Shown here: positions 24,379 to 32,268 of the stretch, piece after piece
Position numbering within the stretch: the stretch's first letter is position 1
Layout: each line of letters opens with the position of its first letter
Source of the DNA: CAZTDU01 sp050248795
GTDB lineage: Bacteria; Pseudomonadota; Gammaproteobacteria; Burkholderiales; SG8-39
DNA: 61,139 nucleotides
NCBI GenBank assembly: GCA_050248795.1
Contig: JBFWRS010000021.1
Location: 1 to 61,139 of the forward strand
Reading direction: 5' to 3'
Program-made: the position numbers and the translations under genes
The notes under the pieces: generated by a model
Seen by the model: only the letters and a program-made list of their open reading frames with translations
The model's database searches: none
Told to the model about the DNA's origin: nothing

Positions 24379-24483
24379 GTACTGCTCCTCGTTTATGCCT
24401 TGCGGAAGCCGCAGAACTTATCCCGGCCCGATCTTCGGGCAAAATACCTTTTTCCGCTGAAGTGCATAGGATTGCCCTATCTC
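24379..24483. promoter_or_regulatory. Divergent hpaB-like/LysR intergenic region
   Basis: This 105-bp gap separates the leftward monooxygenase gene from the rightward LysR gene. It should contain both promoters and LysR binding sites of the T-N11-A type. I could not pick a single convincing site. Confidence 0.45.
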
Positions 24484-25431
24484 ATGGCTGCCCGGCTGTC
24501 GCTCAGGTCCCTGCGCTATTTCGTCGCCGCCGCGGAGACCGGCAGCATCACCGCGGCGGCAGCGCGCGTGCACGTGTCGCAGCCCTCGGTCTCGGAAGCC
24601 ATCGCCCGGCTCGAAGCCGACCTCGGCGTGCAACTGTTCCTCAGGCGCCAGTCGCGCGGCCTCGCACTTACCGTTCCCGGCGACAGGTTCCTGGTGCAGG
24701 CGCGCAACCTCCTTTCGCACGCGGACGAAGTCGAGCGCTTCGCCGACCACATGGGCGACCTGCTGTCGGGTGAATTGCGCGTCGGCTGCTTCGTCACGCT
24801 GGCGCCGTTCGTGCTGCCCGCGCTGCTCGCCGGCTTCGCCAGGGCCTACCCGGGGATCTCGGTGAGCTTCGAGGAAGCCAACCAGCTCGAGCTGCTCGAG
24901 CGGCTGCGCGAGGGGCGCTGCGAGCTGGCGATGACCTACGCCTACGGCCTCGGCGAGGAGTTCGCTTCCGAGGTGCTGGCAGAGCTGCCGCCGCGCGTGG
25001 TGCTGGCGGCGGACGATCCGCGTGCGCGCCGGCGCAGCATCAGCCTGCGCGAACTCGCCGACGCGCCGATGGTGCTGCTCGACCTGCCGCATACCCGCGA
25101 CTATTTCCTGTCGCTGTTCCGTTCGGCACAGATCGAGCCGCGCATCGCGCACCGCGCGCACACCTACGAGACGGTGCGCGGACTGGTGGCGCGGGGCCTG
25201 GGCTTCACCATCCTCAACGCCATCCCGCGCCAGTCGCTGACCTACGACGGCGGCCGCGTCGCCGCGGTACCGATCGCCGAGGAACTGCCGAAGACGCTGG
25301 CGGTGTCGCTGCGCTCGAAGAAACTCACGCCGCGCCCCACCGTGACCGCGTTCGCCGAGTACACCCGCGGCTTCTTCGCCGACACCTGGCCGACGATCGT
25401 CGAAGCGCCAGGACGGAAAAAGCGTCAATAA
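24484..25431 (+). CDS. LysR family transcriptional regulator
   Basis: This 315-residue regulator has the LysR N-terminal helix-turn-helix (LRYFVAAAETGSITAAAARV, then HVSQPSVSEAIARLEADLGVQL, about residues 10–55) and a periplasmic-binding-protein-like effector domain. It is divergent from the HpaB-type monooxygenase gene, the classical arrangement for a LysR activator of the adjacent catabolic operon. Much longer in-frame extensions upstream run antisense through hpaB and were rejected. The ATG at 24484 matches the family start. The 3' end overlaps the ghrA-like stop by 7 bp. Confidence 0.93.
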   Translation: MAARLSLRSLRYFVAAAETGSITAAAARVHVSQPSVSEAIARLEADLGVQLFLRRQSRGLALTVPGDRFLVQARNLLSHADEVERFADHMGDLLSGELRVGCFVTLAPFVLPALLAGFARAYPGISVSFEEANQLELLERLREGRCELAMTYAYGLGEEFASEVLAELPPRVVLAADDPRARRRSISLRELADAPMVLLDLPHTRDYFLSLFRSAQIEPRIAHRAHTYETVRGLVARGLGFTILNAIPRQSLTYDGGRVAAVPIAEELPKTLAVSLRSKKLTPRPTVTAFAEYTRGFFADTWPTIVEAPGRKKRQ

Positions 25432-26354
25432 CCGCGCTGCGGGTCCACCTGGTTGAGCAGCGGCCTGCCGTCGCGCACTCGGCGGATGTTCTCCACCACC
25501 TGCTCGGCCGCCGAACGCGGGATCGCCACGCTGGCGAGGTGCGGCGTCACCAGCACCTGGTCGAAGCTGTACAGCGGATGCTGTGGCGGCAGCGGCTCCT
25601 CGCGGAACACGTCCAGCGTCGCCTCGGCGACCCGACCGCTTTTCAGCGCCTCCACCAGCGCGTCCTCGTCCACCGTTCTGCCGCGGCCGACGCTGACGAA
25701 GCACGCGCCCCGCGGCAGCGCGTCGAACACCTGCGCGCCGACCAGCCCATCTGTCTGCGGCGTGTAGGGCAGCATCGCCACCAGCACGTTCAGCCCATCG
25801 AGGAACGCCGGCAGCCCACCCTCGCCGTGGAAGCTCGCCACCCCCGCGAGCGACTTCGGCGTGCGCGACCAGCCGCGCACCGTGAAGCCCTGGCGCACCA
25901 GTTCGGCGGCGGCCACCGCGCCCAGGTTGCCCAGGCCCATGATGCCGACCGTGGTCTCGCGCGTTTCCTTCGGGTGGATGTAGTTCCAGCGCCGCTCGCG
26001 CTGCGCGCGCTCGAAGGCAACGATATTGCGGTGGTGGCGCAGCACCGCAAGCAACACGAACTGCGCCATCATGCGGCTCATCTCCGGGTCGGCGATGCGC
26101 ACGATCGGCACGCCGGCGGGCAGCGAGCGGTCGGCGACGATGGAATCGACACCGGCGCCGAGGTTGACGATCAGCTTAAGCGCGGGGCATCTGGCGAGTT
26201 CGCCCTCCGGCGCCTTCCACACCAGCGCGGATTCGATGTCGGCCAGGTCACCGACGTCCGGCCAGACGCGCACTTCCAGCTCGGGCATCAGCCGGCGCAG
26301 GTGCCCGGACCACTCCACCGGATCGTCGAACTGGCTGTAGAAGAGCAGTGCCAT
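25425..26354 (-). CDS. ghrA: 2-hydroxyacid dehydrogenase, glyoxylate/hydroxypyruvate reductase A type
   Basis: This 309-residue enzyme has an NAD(P)-binding MGLGNLGAVAAAEL (about residues 139–152), the catalytic Arg in SVGRGRTVDEDAL, Glu in DVFREEPLPPQHPLY and His in VTPHLAS, the Arg/Glu/His triad of D-2-hydroxyacid dehydrogenases, closest to GhrA. It reduces glyoxylate or hydroxypyruvate. Start ATG 26354 abuts the aroQ-like stop with a 1-bp overlap (TGATG), so the two are coupled. Its 3' end overlaps the convergent LysR gene by 7 bp. The neighbours suggest a role in a keto- or hydroxy-acid pathway rather than general glyoxylate recycling. Confidence 0.88.
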   Translation of the reverse strand: MALLFYSQFDDPVEWSGHLRRLMPELEVRVWPDVGDLADIESALVWKAPEGELARCPALKLIVNLGAGVDSIVADRSLPAGVPIVRIADPEMSRMMAQFVLLAVLRHHRNIVAFERAQRERRWNYIHPKETRETTVGIMGLGNLGAVAAAELVRQGFTVRGWSRTPKSLAGVASFHGEGGLPAFLDGLNVLVAMLPYTPQTDGLVGAQVFDALPRGACFVSVGRGRTVDEDALVEALKSGRVAEATLDVFREEPLPPQHPLYSFDQVLVTPHLASVAIPRSAAEQVVENIRRVRDGRPLLNQVDPQRGY

Positions 26355-26803
26355 CAGCGCCTCGCCTTCTTCTTCGGGAGCAGCCGCGACATGGCCTCGA
26401 TGGCCAGCTCGTAACCCTCCCCGCCCAGGCCGGCGACGATGCCGGTGGCGGCCTTCGAAACGTACGAATGCTGCCGGAACGGCTCGCGGCGATGGATGTT
26501 GCTCATGTGCACTTCGATGATCGGGCCGGGAAACGCCAGCAGCGCGTCCAGTATCGCGATCGACGTATAGGTCAGGCCGGCCGCGTTGATGATCACGCCG
26601 TCGGCGCGTTTCGATGCCTGCTGGATCCAGTCGATGATCTCGCCTTCCGCGTTGCTCTGGCGGAATTCCAGCTTGAGGCCCAGGCGCTTCGCGGCGCGCT
26701 GGCAGCGCGCCCCAAGCTGCTCGAAGGTTTCGCCGCCGTAGACGTCTTTCGCCGCATGGCCGTAGAGGTTCGCGTTCGGGCCATTGATGAAAACCACCCG
26801 CAC
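26354..26803 (-). CDS. Type II 3-dehydroquinate dehydratase-like protein with altered active site
   Basis: This 149-residue protein has the AroQ fold: FINGPNANLYG, FRQSNAEGEIIDWIQQ, IEVHMSNIHRREPFRQHSY and GLGGEGYELAI are family hallmarks. The catalytic Tyr22, the Glu97/His99 pair and Arg110 are present. However, the catalytic arginine of the flexible loop (GHRDP-type motif) is Ala17 here, and the substrate-binding His of the N-P-x-x-x-x-H segment is Tyr79. True dehydroquinase activity is doubtful. A GTG start at 26803 with GGAG 8 bp upstream is preferred to longer frames that overlap the DUF1028 gene. It is flanked by DUF1028 and ghrA-like genes on the same strand. Confidence 0.8.
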   Translation of the reverse strand: MRVVFINGPNANLYGHAAKDVYGGETFEQLGARCQRAAKRLGLKLEFRQSNAEGEIIDWIQQASKRADGVIINAAGLTYTSIAILDALLAFPGPIIEVHMSNIHRREPFRQHSYVSKAATGIVAGLGGEGYELAIEAMSRLLPKKKARR

Positions 26804-26805
26804 GC

Positions 26806-27483
26806 CTACTTCTCCCCGGGCACGCCGTATCCGGGCGCCTTGGACGGATCGATCGCACGCTGGATGTAGTCGTTCATCTGCGGCAGGTACAGCCCGAACA
26901 CGCGCTCGAGCTCCTCGATCGGCGAATCGTGCCAGTCGACGCGCAGGTCGGCGATCGGCCATGGAAAGCGGTCGACCACGTACAGGCCGGCGGAGCGCAC
27001 CGGGCCGGTCTCGCCGCCAGCCTTCCAGCCTGCGGCCAGGCCGGCGAGCAGGCGCTCGGCCAGCGGCGCGTCCGCCATCCCGACAAAGGCATCCACCATT
27101 GCCAGCGGCACGCGGTCATTCGCCAGCAGGTTGCCGCTGGCGACGCAATCCAGGCCCTGCGCCATGGCGTGGATGCCGAGCGTCTTCGCGCCTGAGTAGC
27201 AGGCCGAATGGCCGTCGGCGTCCAGCACCGCGAGCTGCCGGTACTCGATGTACGGGCGCGCCTCGAGCAGTTCGTCCAGCGCCCCTTTCGCGCCGTAGCC
27301 GCGCGCCAGCAGGTCCAGGCCCAGCACGCCGAGCGTGGGATCGGTGATGTTCTGCGTCGCGACGACACCGCTGCCGGCACGCGCCCAGCGCCCGCAGCGC
27401 GCCGCCACCGCGATGCTGGAAGAAGACACCGCGACGCCGAACTGGCCGCTGCGCGCGCAGCGGCCGAGGATGGAAAAGGTCAT
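26806..27483 (-). CDS. DUF1028 family protein (Ntn-hydrolase-like)
   Basis: This 225-residue protein matches the DUF1028 family: it starts MTFSILGRCARSGQFGVAVS, with GSGVVATQNITDPTLGVLGLDLL and a LASGNLLANDRV-type segment (VASGNLLANDRVPLAM). The fold is thought to be Ntn-hydrolase-like, but the activity is not established. It heads the leftward run DUF1028–aroQ-like–ghrA-like, 2 bp before the GTG of the aroQ-like gene. It diverges from the ABM-domain gene by 95 bp. Confidence 0.8.
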   Translation of the reverse strand: MTFSILGRCARSGQFGVAVSSSSIAVAARCGRWARAGSGVVATQNITDPTLGVLGLDLLARGYGAKGALDELLEARPYIEYRQLAVLDADGHSACYSGAKTLGIHAMAQGLDCVASGNLLANDRVPLAMVDAFVGMADAPLAERLLAGLAAGWKAGGETGPVRSAGLYVVDRFPWPIADLRVDWHDSPIEELERVFGLYLPQMNDYIQRAIDPSKAPGYGVPGEK

Positions 27484-27578
27484 GATTGCAGTCCGATCGA
27501 ATGATCTCGTGACGAGGGCGACAGCATACGAGAACTCGATCTGGTCGGCATCGACGCGTTTCCGGTATCCTCGGTTCG
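27484..27578. promoter_or_regulatory. Divergent region between DUF1028 run and ABM/B12 operon
   Basis: This 95-bp gap must hold promoters for the leftward DUF1028–aroQ-like–ghrA run and for the rightward ABM–B12–diguanylate cyclase operon. A TATCCT-like -10 is present just before the ABM start (about 27566), with no clear -35. Confidence 0.45.
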
Positions 27579-27878
27579 ATGTTCGTTGCGCTTAGTCGAT
27601 TCACTATCCGGAACGACATGGCCGAGGCGGTGCGCGCCGCGTTCCGCGACCGGCCGCGCCTGGTGGACAGCGCGCCGGGGTTCCTGCGCATGGAAGTCAT
27701 GAGCCCGCTGGATGCCCCCGACGAGATCTGGCTGTTCACCCACTGGACCGACGAATCGAGCTACCGCGCCTGGCACCGCAGCCACGCGTACCACGAGGCC
27801 CACAAGGGGATCCCGAAAGGCCTGAAGCTGGTGCCGAAAAGCGCGCAGGTCCGGCTCCTCGAAGTGTTCGCGCAATAG
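27579..27878 (+). CDS. Antibiotic biosynthesis monooxygenase (ABM)-domain protein
   Basis: This 99-residue protein is a single ABM/IsdG-like ferredoxin-fold domain: MFVALSRFTIRNDMAEAVRAA, GFLRMEVMSPLDAPDEIWLFTHWTD and SSYRAWHRSHAYHEAH. The last segment (W-x2-SxxYxxAH form) is shared with haem-degrading and HmoA-like proteins. Members are dimeric and either cleave haem or oxygenate small aromatics. It is the first gene of a rightward run and ends 12 bp before the B12-binding protein. Because cobalamin and haem share tetrapyrrole precursors, a haem or corrinoid role is tempting, but this is inference. Confidence 0.8.
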   Translation: MFVALSRFTIRNDMAEAVRAAFRDRPRLVDSAPGFLRMEVMSPLDAPDEIWLFTHWTDESSYRAWHRSHAYHEAHKGIPKGLKLVPKSAQVRLLEVFAQ

Positions 27879-27890
27879 CCACCCGGCCCG

Positions 27891-28967
27891 ATGCAGCCGC
27901 ACCTGACCGCCCTGCCCCCGGAAGGATTGCGAGAGTTCCACGAACTTCGGCGCGACGCGGTGGACGCGGTCACGGCGCGCTTCTTTGCCGAGCACGGCGC
28001 CGCCTATGCGGCGCTGGGTCCGCGCGCGCGCGATGCCTGCCGCGAGGACCTCGAGTTCCACCTCGAATTCCTCCGCCCGGTGCTGGAATTCGGCCTGCTC
28101 GCGCCGATGGTGGACTACCTGCACTGGCTCGCCGGCGTGCTCGCCGCGCGCGGCGTCCCCGCGACGCACCTGCCGCTGTCGCTCGACTGGCTGGCGGAGT
28201 TCTTTGCCGAACACATGGACTCTGCGCACGCCGGCGCCGTCGTCGCGGCGCTGCGCGCGGCGAACCAGGCGCTGCGCGAGCGGCCCGACGCCGCGCCGGC
28301 GGCGCCGCCTGGTCCGGAGCCGTGGCCCGAGTGCGCGGCGTTCGAGGAGGCGCTCCTCGCCGGCGACCGGCGGCGCGCTGCCGAGGTAATCGAGGGCGTA
28401 CTTGCGCAGGACCGCGGCCTCGTCAATGCGGAAATCCACGTCATCCAGCCGGCGCTGTACCGCATCGGCGAGAAGTGGCAGCGCAACGAGGTCAGCGTGG
28501 CGCAGGAACATCTGGCCACCGCGATCGCCCAGTCGGTGATGACGCTCGGACTGACGAAGACGGATCCGCCACCCGCGAACGGCAGGAAAGTGCTGCTCGC
28601 CTGCGTCGAAGGCAATCATCACGCGGTCGGCCTTCAGATGGTGGCGGACGCGTTCCAGATGTCCGGCTGGGAAGTGCAGTACCTGGGCGCGAACGTGCCC
28701 ACCGAAGCGCTGGCGCGGCAGGTGGCGGCCTGGAAGCCGCATCTGGTCGGCCTGTCGATCTCGTTCGCGCACCAGTTGCCCGCGGTCAGAAAAGCGATCG
28801 CGCGCCTGCAGGATCTGCTGGGCACGGCGCGCCCGCCGGTGATCGTCGGCGGCCTCGCCATCAACCGCTTCGACGCGCTGACGGCGCAGGTAGGCGCCGA
28901 GGGCTCGGGCGGCGATGCGCTTGCCGCGGTCGCATCCGGCATGCGGCTGGCGCGGGGGCACACGTGA
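27891..28967 (+). CDS. Cobalamin-binding regulatory protein with CarH-type W-x9-EH signature
   Basis: This 358-residue protein has three parts: an N-terminal alpha-helical domain (about 1–130) I cannot assign, a linker rich in Ala/Pro, then a helical B12-cap and Rossmann B12-binding domain (about 145–358). The cap holds W196-x9-E206-H207, the motif associated with adenosylcobalamin photoreceptors (CarH group). The residue after Trp is Gln197, not the His that CarH uses as its post-light upper ligand. The B12-binding motif, normally E/D-x-H-x-x-G, reads N242-H-H244-A-V-G247, keeping the lower-ligand His. There is no MerR DNA-binding domain. Its stop overlaps the diguanylate cyclase start by 4 bp (GTGA). 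Confidence 0.85.
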   Translation: MQPHLTALPPEGLREFHELRRDAVDAVTARFFAEHGAAYAALGPRARDACREDLEFHLEFLRPVLEFGLLAPMVDYLHWLAGVLAARGVPATHLPLSLDWLAEFFAEHMDSAHAGAVVAALRAANQALRERPDAAPAAPPGPEPWPECAAFEEALLAGDRRRAAEVIEGVLAQDRGLVNAEIHVIQPALYRIGEKWQRNEVSVAQEHLATAIAQSVMTLGLTKTDPPPANGRKVLLACVEGNHHAVGLQMVADAFQMSGWEVQYLGANVPTEALARQVAAWKPHLVGLSISFAHQLPAVRKAIARLQDLLGTARPPVIVGGLAINRFDALTAQVGAEGSGGDALAAVASGMRLARGHT

Positions 28968-29932
28968 ACATCAAGGCCCTGGTCGAAGACACCAGCGAGC
29001 TGATCTCGATAGCCGCCGCGCGCCTGGATGCGGCGGGCCTGCTGCTGGAAGCGAACGCCGGCTTCCTGCGCCTGCTGGGGGACAGAGCGTCCCGCGCCAT
29101 CGGCACCAATGTCGCCCACTTCTTCATCCAGCCCGGCTACGCGGCGCTGGCGGCCGCGGCGACTGGTGATGTCACAGACGGCTATCAAGGCCTGTTGACC
29201 ATCGGCGAGGTCTCGGGCAAGACCCGCACCTTGCGCGGACGCGTATGGCGGGCAGATGGCGAAGTGCGCCTGCTGGCCGAGTTCAACATCGAGGAACTGG
29301 AGAAGCTGAACGAGCGCATGATCGAACTGAACAATGATCTGGCGATTTCGCAGCGCGCGCTGGCACAGGCAAACATTGCGCTGAAGCGGCGCGAGGCAAG
29401 GATCGTCGAGGCGTCGTTGACCGATGCGCTCACCGGCGTGGGCAACCGCCGCAGGCTGGACCAGGCGCTGGCAGCCGAGATGAGCCGCGTGCGCCGCACC
29501 GGCGGCAAGCTTGCCGCGCTGATGGCCGACCTCGACCATTTCAAGGACGTGAACGACCGCTACGGCCACGGCGCCGGCGACAAGGTGCTCACGCGCTTCG
29601 GCGAGATCCTGCGCGCGCAGACCCGGCCGACCGACACCGTTGCCAGGTACGGCGGCGAGGAGTTCGTGCTGCTGCTGCCGCACGTGGACCTCGCGCGCGC
29701 GGCCGCCCTCGGCGAGCGCATCAGGCGGCTGGTGGCCGCCGAGACCATCGCCCCCCTCGCCGTGCCGATCACGGCGAGCTTCGGCGCCGCCGAGCTGCGC
29801 GCGGACGACAATGCCGACGCGTTCATCGACCGCGCCGACGAAGCACTGTATCGGGCCAAGCAGGAAGGCCGCAATCGCGTCGCCATCGAGCTTCCGGCGT
29901 CCCGCGGCCCCGCCAGCGTCGCCACCGGGTAG
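28964..29932 (+). CDS. PAS-like/GGDEF diguanylate cyclase
   Basis: This 322-residue cytosolic protein has a PAS-like sensor region (about 1–110), a coiled-coil linker (about 111–148) and a GGDEF domain (about 150–310). The active-site motif is GGEEF (230–234), and the inhibitory I-site R221-x2-D224 is at the standard distance. It should therefore be an active, product-inhibited diguanylate cyclase making c-di-GMP from GTP. The GTG start at 28964 overlaps the cobalamin-binding protein by 4 bp, so the B12 protein is a likely sensory partner. The next gene, a GGDEF-EAL protein, follows 11 bp downstream. Confidence 0.92.
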   Translation: MNIKALVEDTSELISIAAARLDAAGLLLEANAGFLRLLGDRASRAIGTNVAHFFIQPGYAALAAAATGDVTDGYQGLLTIGEVSGKTRTLRGRVWRADGEVRLLAEFNIEELEKLNERMIELNNDLAISQRALAQANIALKRREARIVEASLTDALTGVGNRRRLDQALAAEMSRVRRTGGKLAALMADLDHFKDVNDRYGHGAGDKVLTRFGEILRAQTRPTDTVARYGGEEFVLLLPHVDLARAAALGERIRRLVAAETIAPLAVPITASFGAAELRADDNADAFIDRADEALYRAKQEGRNRVAIELPASRGPASVATG

Positions 29933-29943
29933 GGCTCCGGCCA

Positions 29944-32262
29944 ATGCACTTGCCAGCCGACACACATGCGCGCAGACAGGCTGTACGTGTGGTCGCGCTG
30001 TACGCGGCGGCGGCGGGCACATGGATCCTCGCCAGCGACCTTGCCGGCATCGACCTCGCCGACGACATTCCCTCCGAGACGCGCTATTCGCTGCTGAAGG
30101 GCCTCGCCTTCGTCGTGGTCACCTCAACGCTGCTGTACCTGCTGCTCGCGCGCGTGTTCGGCCGCATGCAGCGGCTGGCCGAGGAACAGCGAGCACTCCG
30201 CCGCGACGCGGAGCACGTGGCCGCCGAGCTGCAGGCGGTGCAGGACGCCGCGCCGGTGTTCATCGCCTTCGTGCGTCGCGGTCGCATCGAGCGCATCAGC
30301 CGGGGCACCGAAGCGCTCAGCGGCTACACGCCCGCCGAGTTGGTGGGCAAGGAATCGACCGCACTGTTCGCCGACCCCGACGAAGCCGCGCGCGTACTGG
30401 CGGAATCGCGCCAAGCGTTGCTGCGCGGCGAGGTGTACACGGCCGAATGCCTGTACCGCTACCGCGACGGCTCGCTGGGCTGGGTCAGGATCTCCGGCCG
30501 CATGGTAGTCCCGGGGCAATTCGAGGCGGGCAGCGTGTGGATCACCGAGGACATCAACCAGTTGAAGGCCGCCGAGGGCCGGCTGCGCGCGAGCGAAACG
30601 CGCTACCGCACGCTGTTCGACGCCAGCCCGCAGCCGACCTGGGTGTACGACCTCGATACGCTGCGCTTCCTCGCGGTGAACGATGCCGCGATCGCCTCCT
30701 ACGGCTACAGCCGCGAGGAGTTCGCGGCGATGACGATCCGCGACATCCGCCCGGTTGAAGACCTGCCGCGGCTGGACGCGTACGTGGCGCGGCGCCGGCT
30801 GGACAGCAGCGAGGCCACGCCCACGGCGATCGGCCGGCACCGCCGCAAGTCGGGCGCGATCATCAGCGTCGAGGTGTCGTCGCGCGCGATCGAACTGGAC
30901 GGCCGCCGCGCCGAACTGGTGGTCGCCAGCGATGTCACCGAGCGGCTCGCCGCCGAGGCGCGCCTCGCGCACCTGGCGCAGCACGATGCGCTGACCGACC
31001 TGCCCAACCGCTTGCTGCTCACCGACCGCATGAACGTCGCGATCGCGCAGGCGCAACGCTCAGGCAGGTGCCTGGCGCTGATGTTCATGGACCTCGACCG
31101 CTTCAAGAGCGTCAACGACTCGCTCGGGCACGACATCGGCGACCGGCTGCTGCGCGAGGTCGCGGCACGGCTGAAATCCAGCGTGCGCGCGGCCGACACC
31201 GCCAGCCGGCAGGGCGGCGACGAGTTCCTCGTCATGCTGCCGGACCTGGACGACGCCGATGACGCCGCGCGCGTCGCCGACAAGCTGGTCGCCGCGATCG
31301 CGCAACCGTTCCGGCTGGATGGCACCGAGCTGGTACTCACAGTCAGCATCGGCATCGCCTGCTTCCCGGACAACGGGCGCGACGCCGAGACGCTGTTGAG
31401 GAACGCGGACGCGGCGATGTACGCCGCAAAGGACACCGGGCGCAACTGCTACCGCTTCTACTCGACCGACATGAACGCGCGCGCGCACGATCGCCTGATC
31501 CTGGAAGCCGACCTGCGCCGCGCGCTGGAACGCCAGCAGTTGTTCCTTGCCTACCAGCCGCAACTCGACCTGGCGAGCGGCGCGGTGGTCGGTCTCGAAG
31601 CGCTGCTGCGATGGAACCACCCGCACCGCGGCGTGGTCCCACCCGGCATGTTCATCCCGATCGCGGAAGACAGCGGCCTCATCGCGCCGATCGGCGCCTG
31701 GGTGCTGCAGGCGGCCTGCAGGCAGCATGCTGCCTGGCATGCCGACGGCCTCGCGGCGGGCGTCATGGCGGTGAACGTGTCCGCGTACCAGTTCCGCCAG
31801 GCGGATTTCGTTGCCACGGTCGAGGCGGCATTGACCGCGAGCGGGCTGCCCTCGCACCTGCTGGAACTCGAAGTCACCGAAAGCGTGGTGATGCAGGGCG
31901 TCGGCGAAGTCACCCGCAAGCTCGGCGAGCTCGACGCGCTTGGCGTGCAGATCTCGATCGACGATTTCGGCACCGGCTACTCGAGCCTCGCTTACCTGAA
32001 GCAGTTCCCGATCTCGCGGCTGAAAATCGACCAGTCGTTCACGCGCGGCCTGCCGGAAGACCATGAAAGCAGCGCGATCGCGCAGGCGGTGATCAGCCTG
32101 GGACATAGCCTGGGGCTGAACGTGCTGGCCGAGGGCATCGAAACCGAAGCGCAAGCCGATTTCCTCAGATCGATGCAGTGCGACGCCGGACAGGGGTATC
32201 TTTACGAGCGGCCGATGCCGGCCGCGGAATGCACCGCATACCTCCAGCGGCAGGGGTACTGA
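29944..32262 (+). CDS. Membrane-anchored PAS–PAS–GGDEF–EAL protein
   Basis: This 772-residue protein has two N-terminal transmembrane helices (about 15–33 and 52–70) flanking a short periplasmic loop, two PAS domains (about 95–205 and 215–335), a GGDEF domain with GGDEF at 424–428 and I-site R415-x2-D418, and an EAL domain with EALLRW (552–557) and DDFGTGYSSL. Both c-di-GMP synthesis and breakdown are possible. It follows the diguanylate cyclase by 11 bp, so both turn over the same messenger. It is convergent with pilU, which acts in twitching motility, a process often governed by c-di-GMP. Confidence 0.93.
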   Translation: MHLPADTHARRQAVRVVALYAAAAGTWILASDLAGIDLADDIPSETRYSLLKGLAFVVVTSTLLYLLLARVFGRMQRLAEEQRALRRDAEHVAAELQAVQDAAPVFIAFVRRGRIERISRGTEALSGYTPAELVGKESTALFADPDEAARVLAESRQALLRGEVYTAECLYRYRDGSLGWVRISGRMVVPGQFEAGSVWITEDINQLKAAEGRLRASETRYRTLFDASPQPTWVYDLDTLRFLAVNDAAIASYGYSREEFAAMTIRDIRPVEDLPRLDAYVARRRLDSSEATPTAIGRHRRKSGAIISVEVSSRAIELDGRRAELVVASDVTERLAAEARLAHLAQHDALTDLPNRLLLTDRMNVAIAQAQRSGRCLALMFMDLDRFKSVNDSLGHDIGDRLLREVAARLKSSVRAADTASRQGGDEFLVMLPDLDDADDAARVADKLVAAIAQPFRLDGTELVLTVSIGIACFPDNGRDAETLLRNADAAMYAAKDTGRNCYRFYSTDMNARAHDRLILEADLRRALERQQLFLAYQPQLDLASGAVVGLEALLRWNHPHRGVVPPGMFIPIAEDSGLIAPIGAWVLQAACRQHAAWHADGLAAGVMAVNVSAYQFRQADFVATVEAALTASGLPSHLLELEVTESVVMQGVGEVTRKLGELDALGVQISIDDFGTGYSSLAYLKQFPISRLKIDQSFTRGLPEDHESSAIAQAVISLGHSLGLNVLAEGIETEAQADFLRSMQCDAGQGYLYERPMPAAECTAYLQRQGY

Positions 32263-32268
32263 GGCGGC

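Noticed and set aside
23248..24483. Long open frame upstream of and in frame with the LysR gene
   Set aside because: It runs antisense to the well-supported HpaB-type gene and has low-complexity composition typical of GC-rich shadow frames; the LysR domain begins at 24484.
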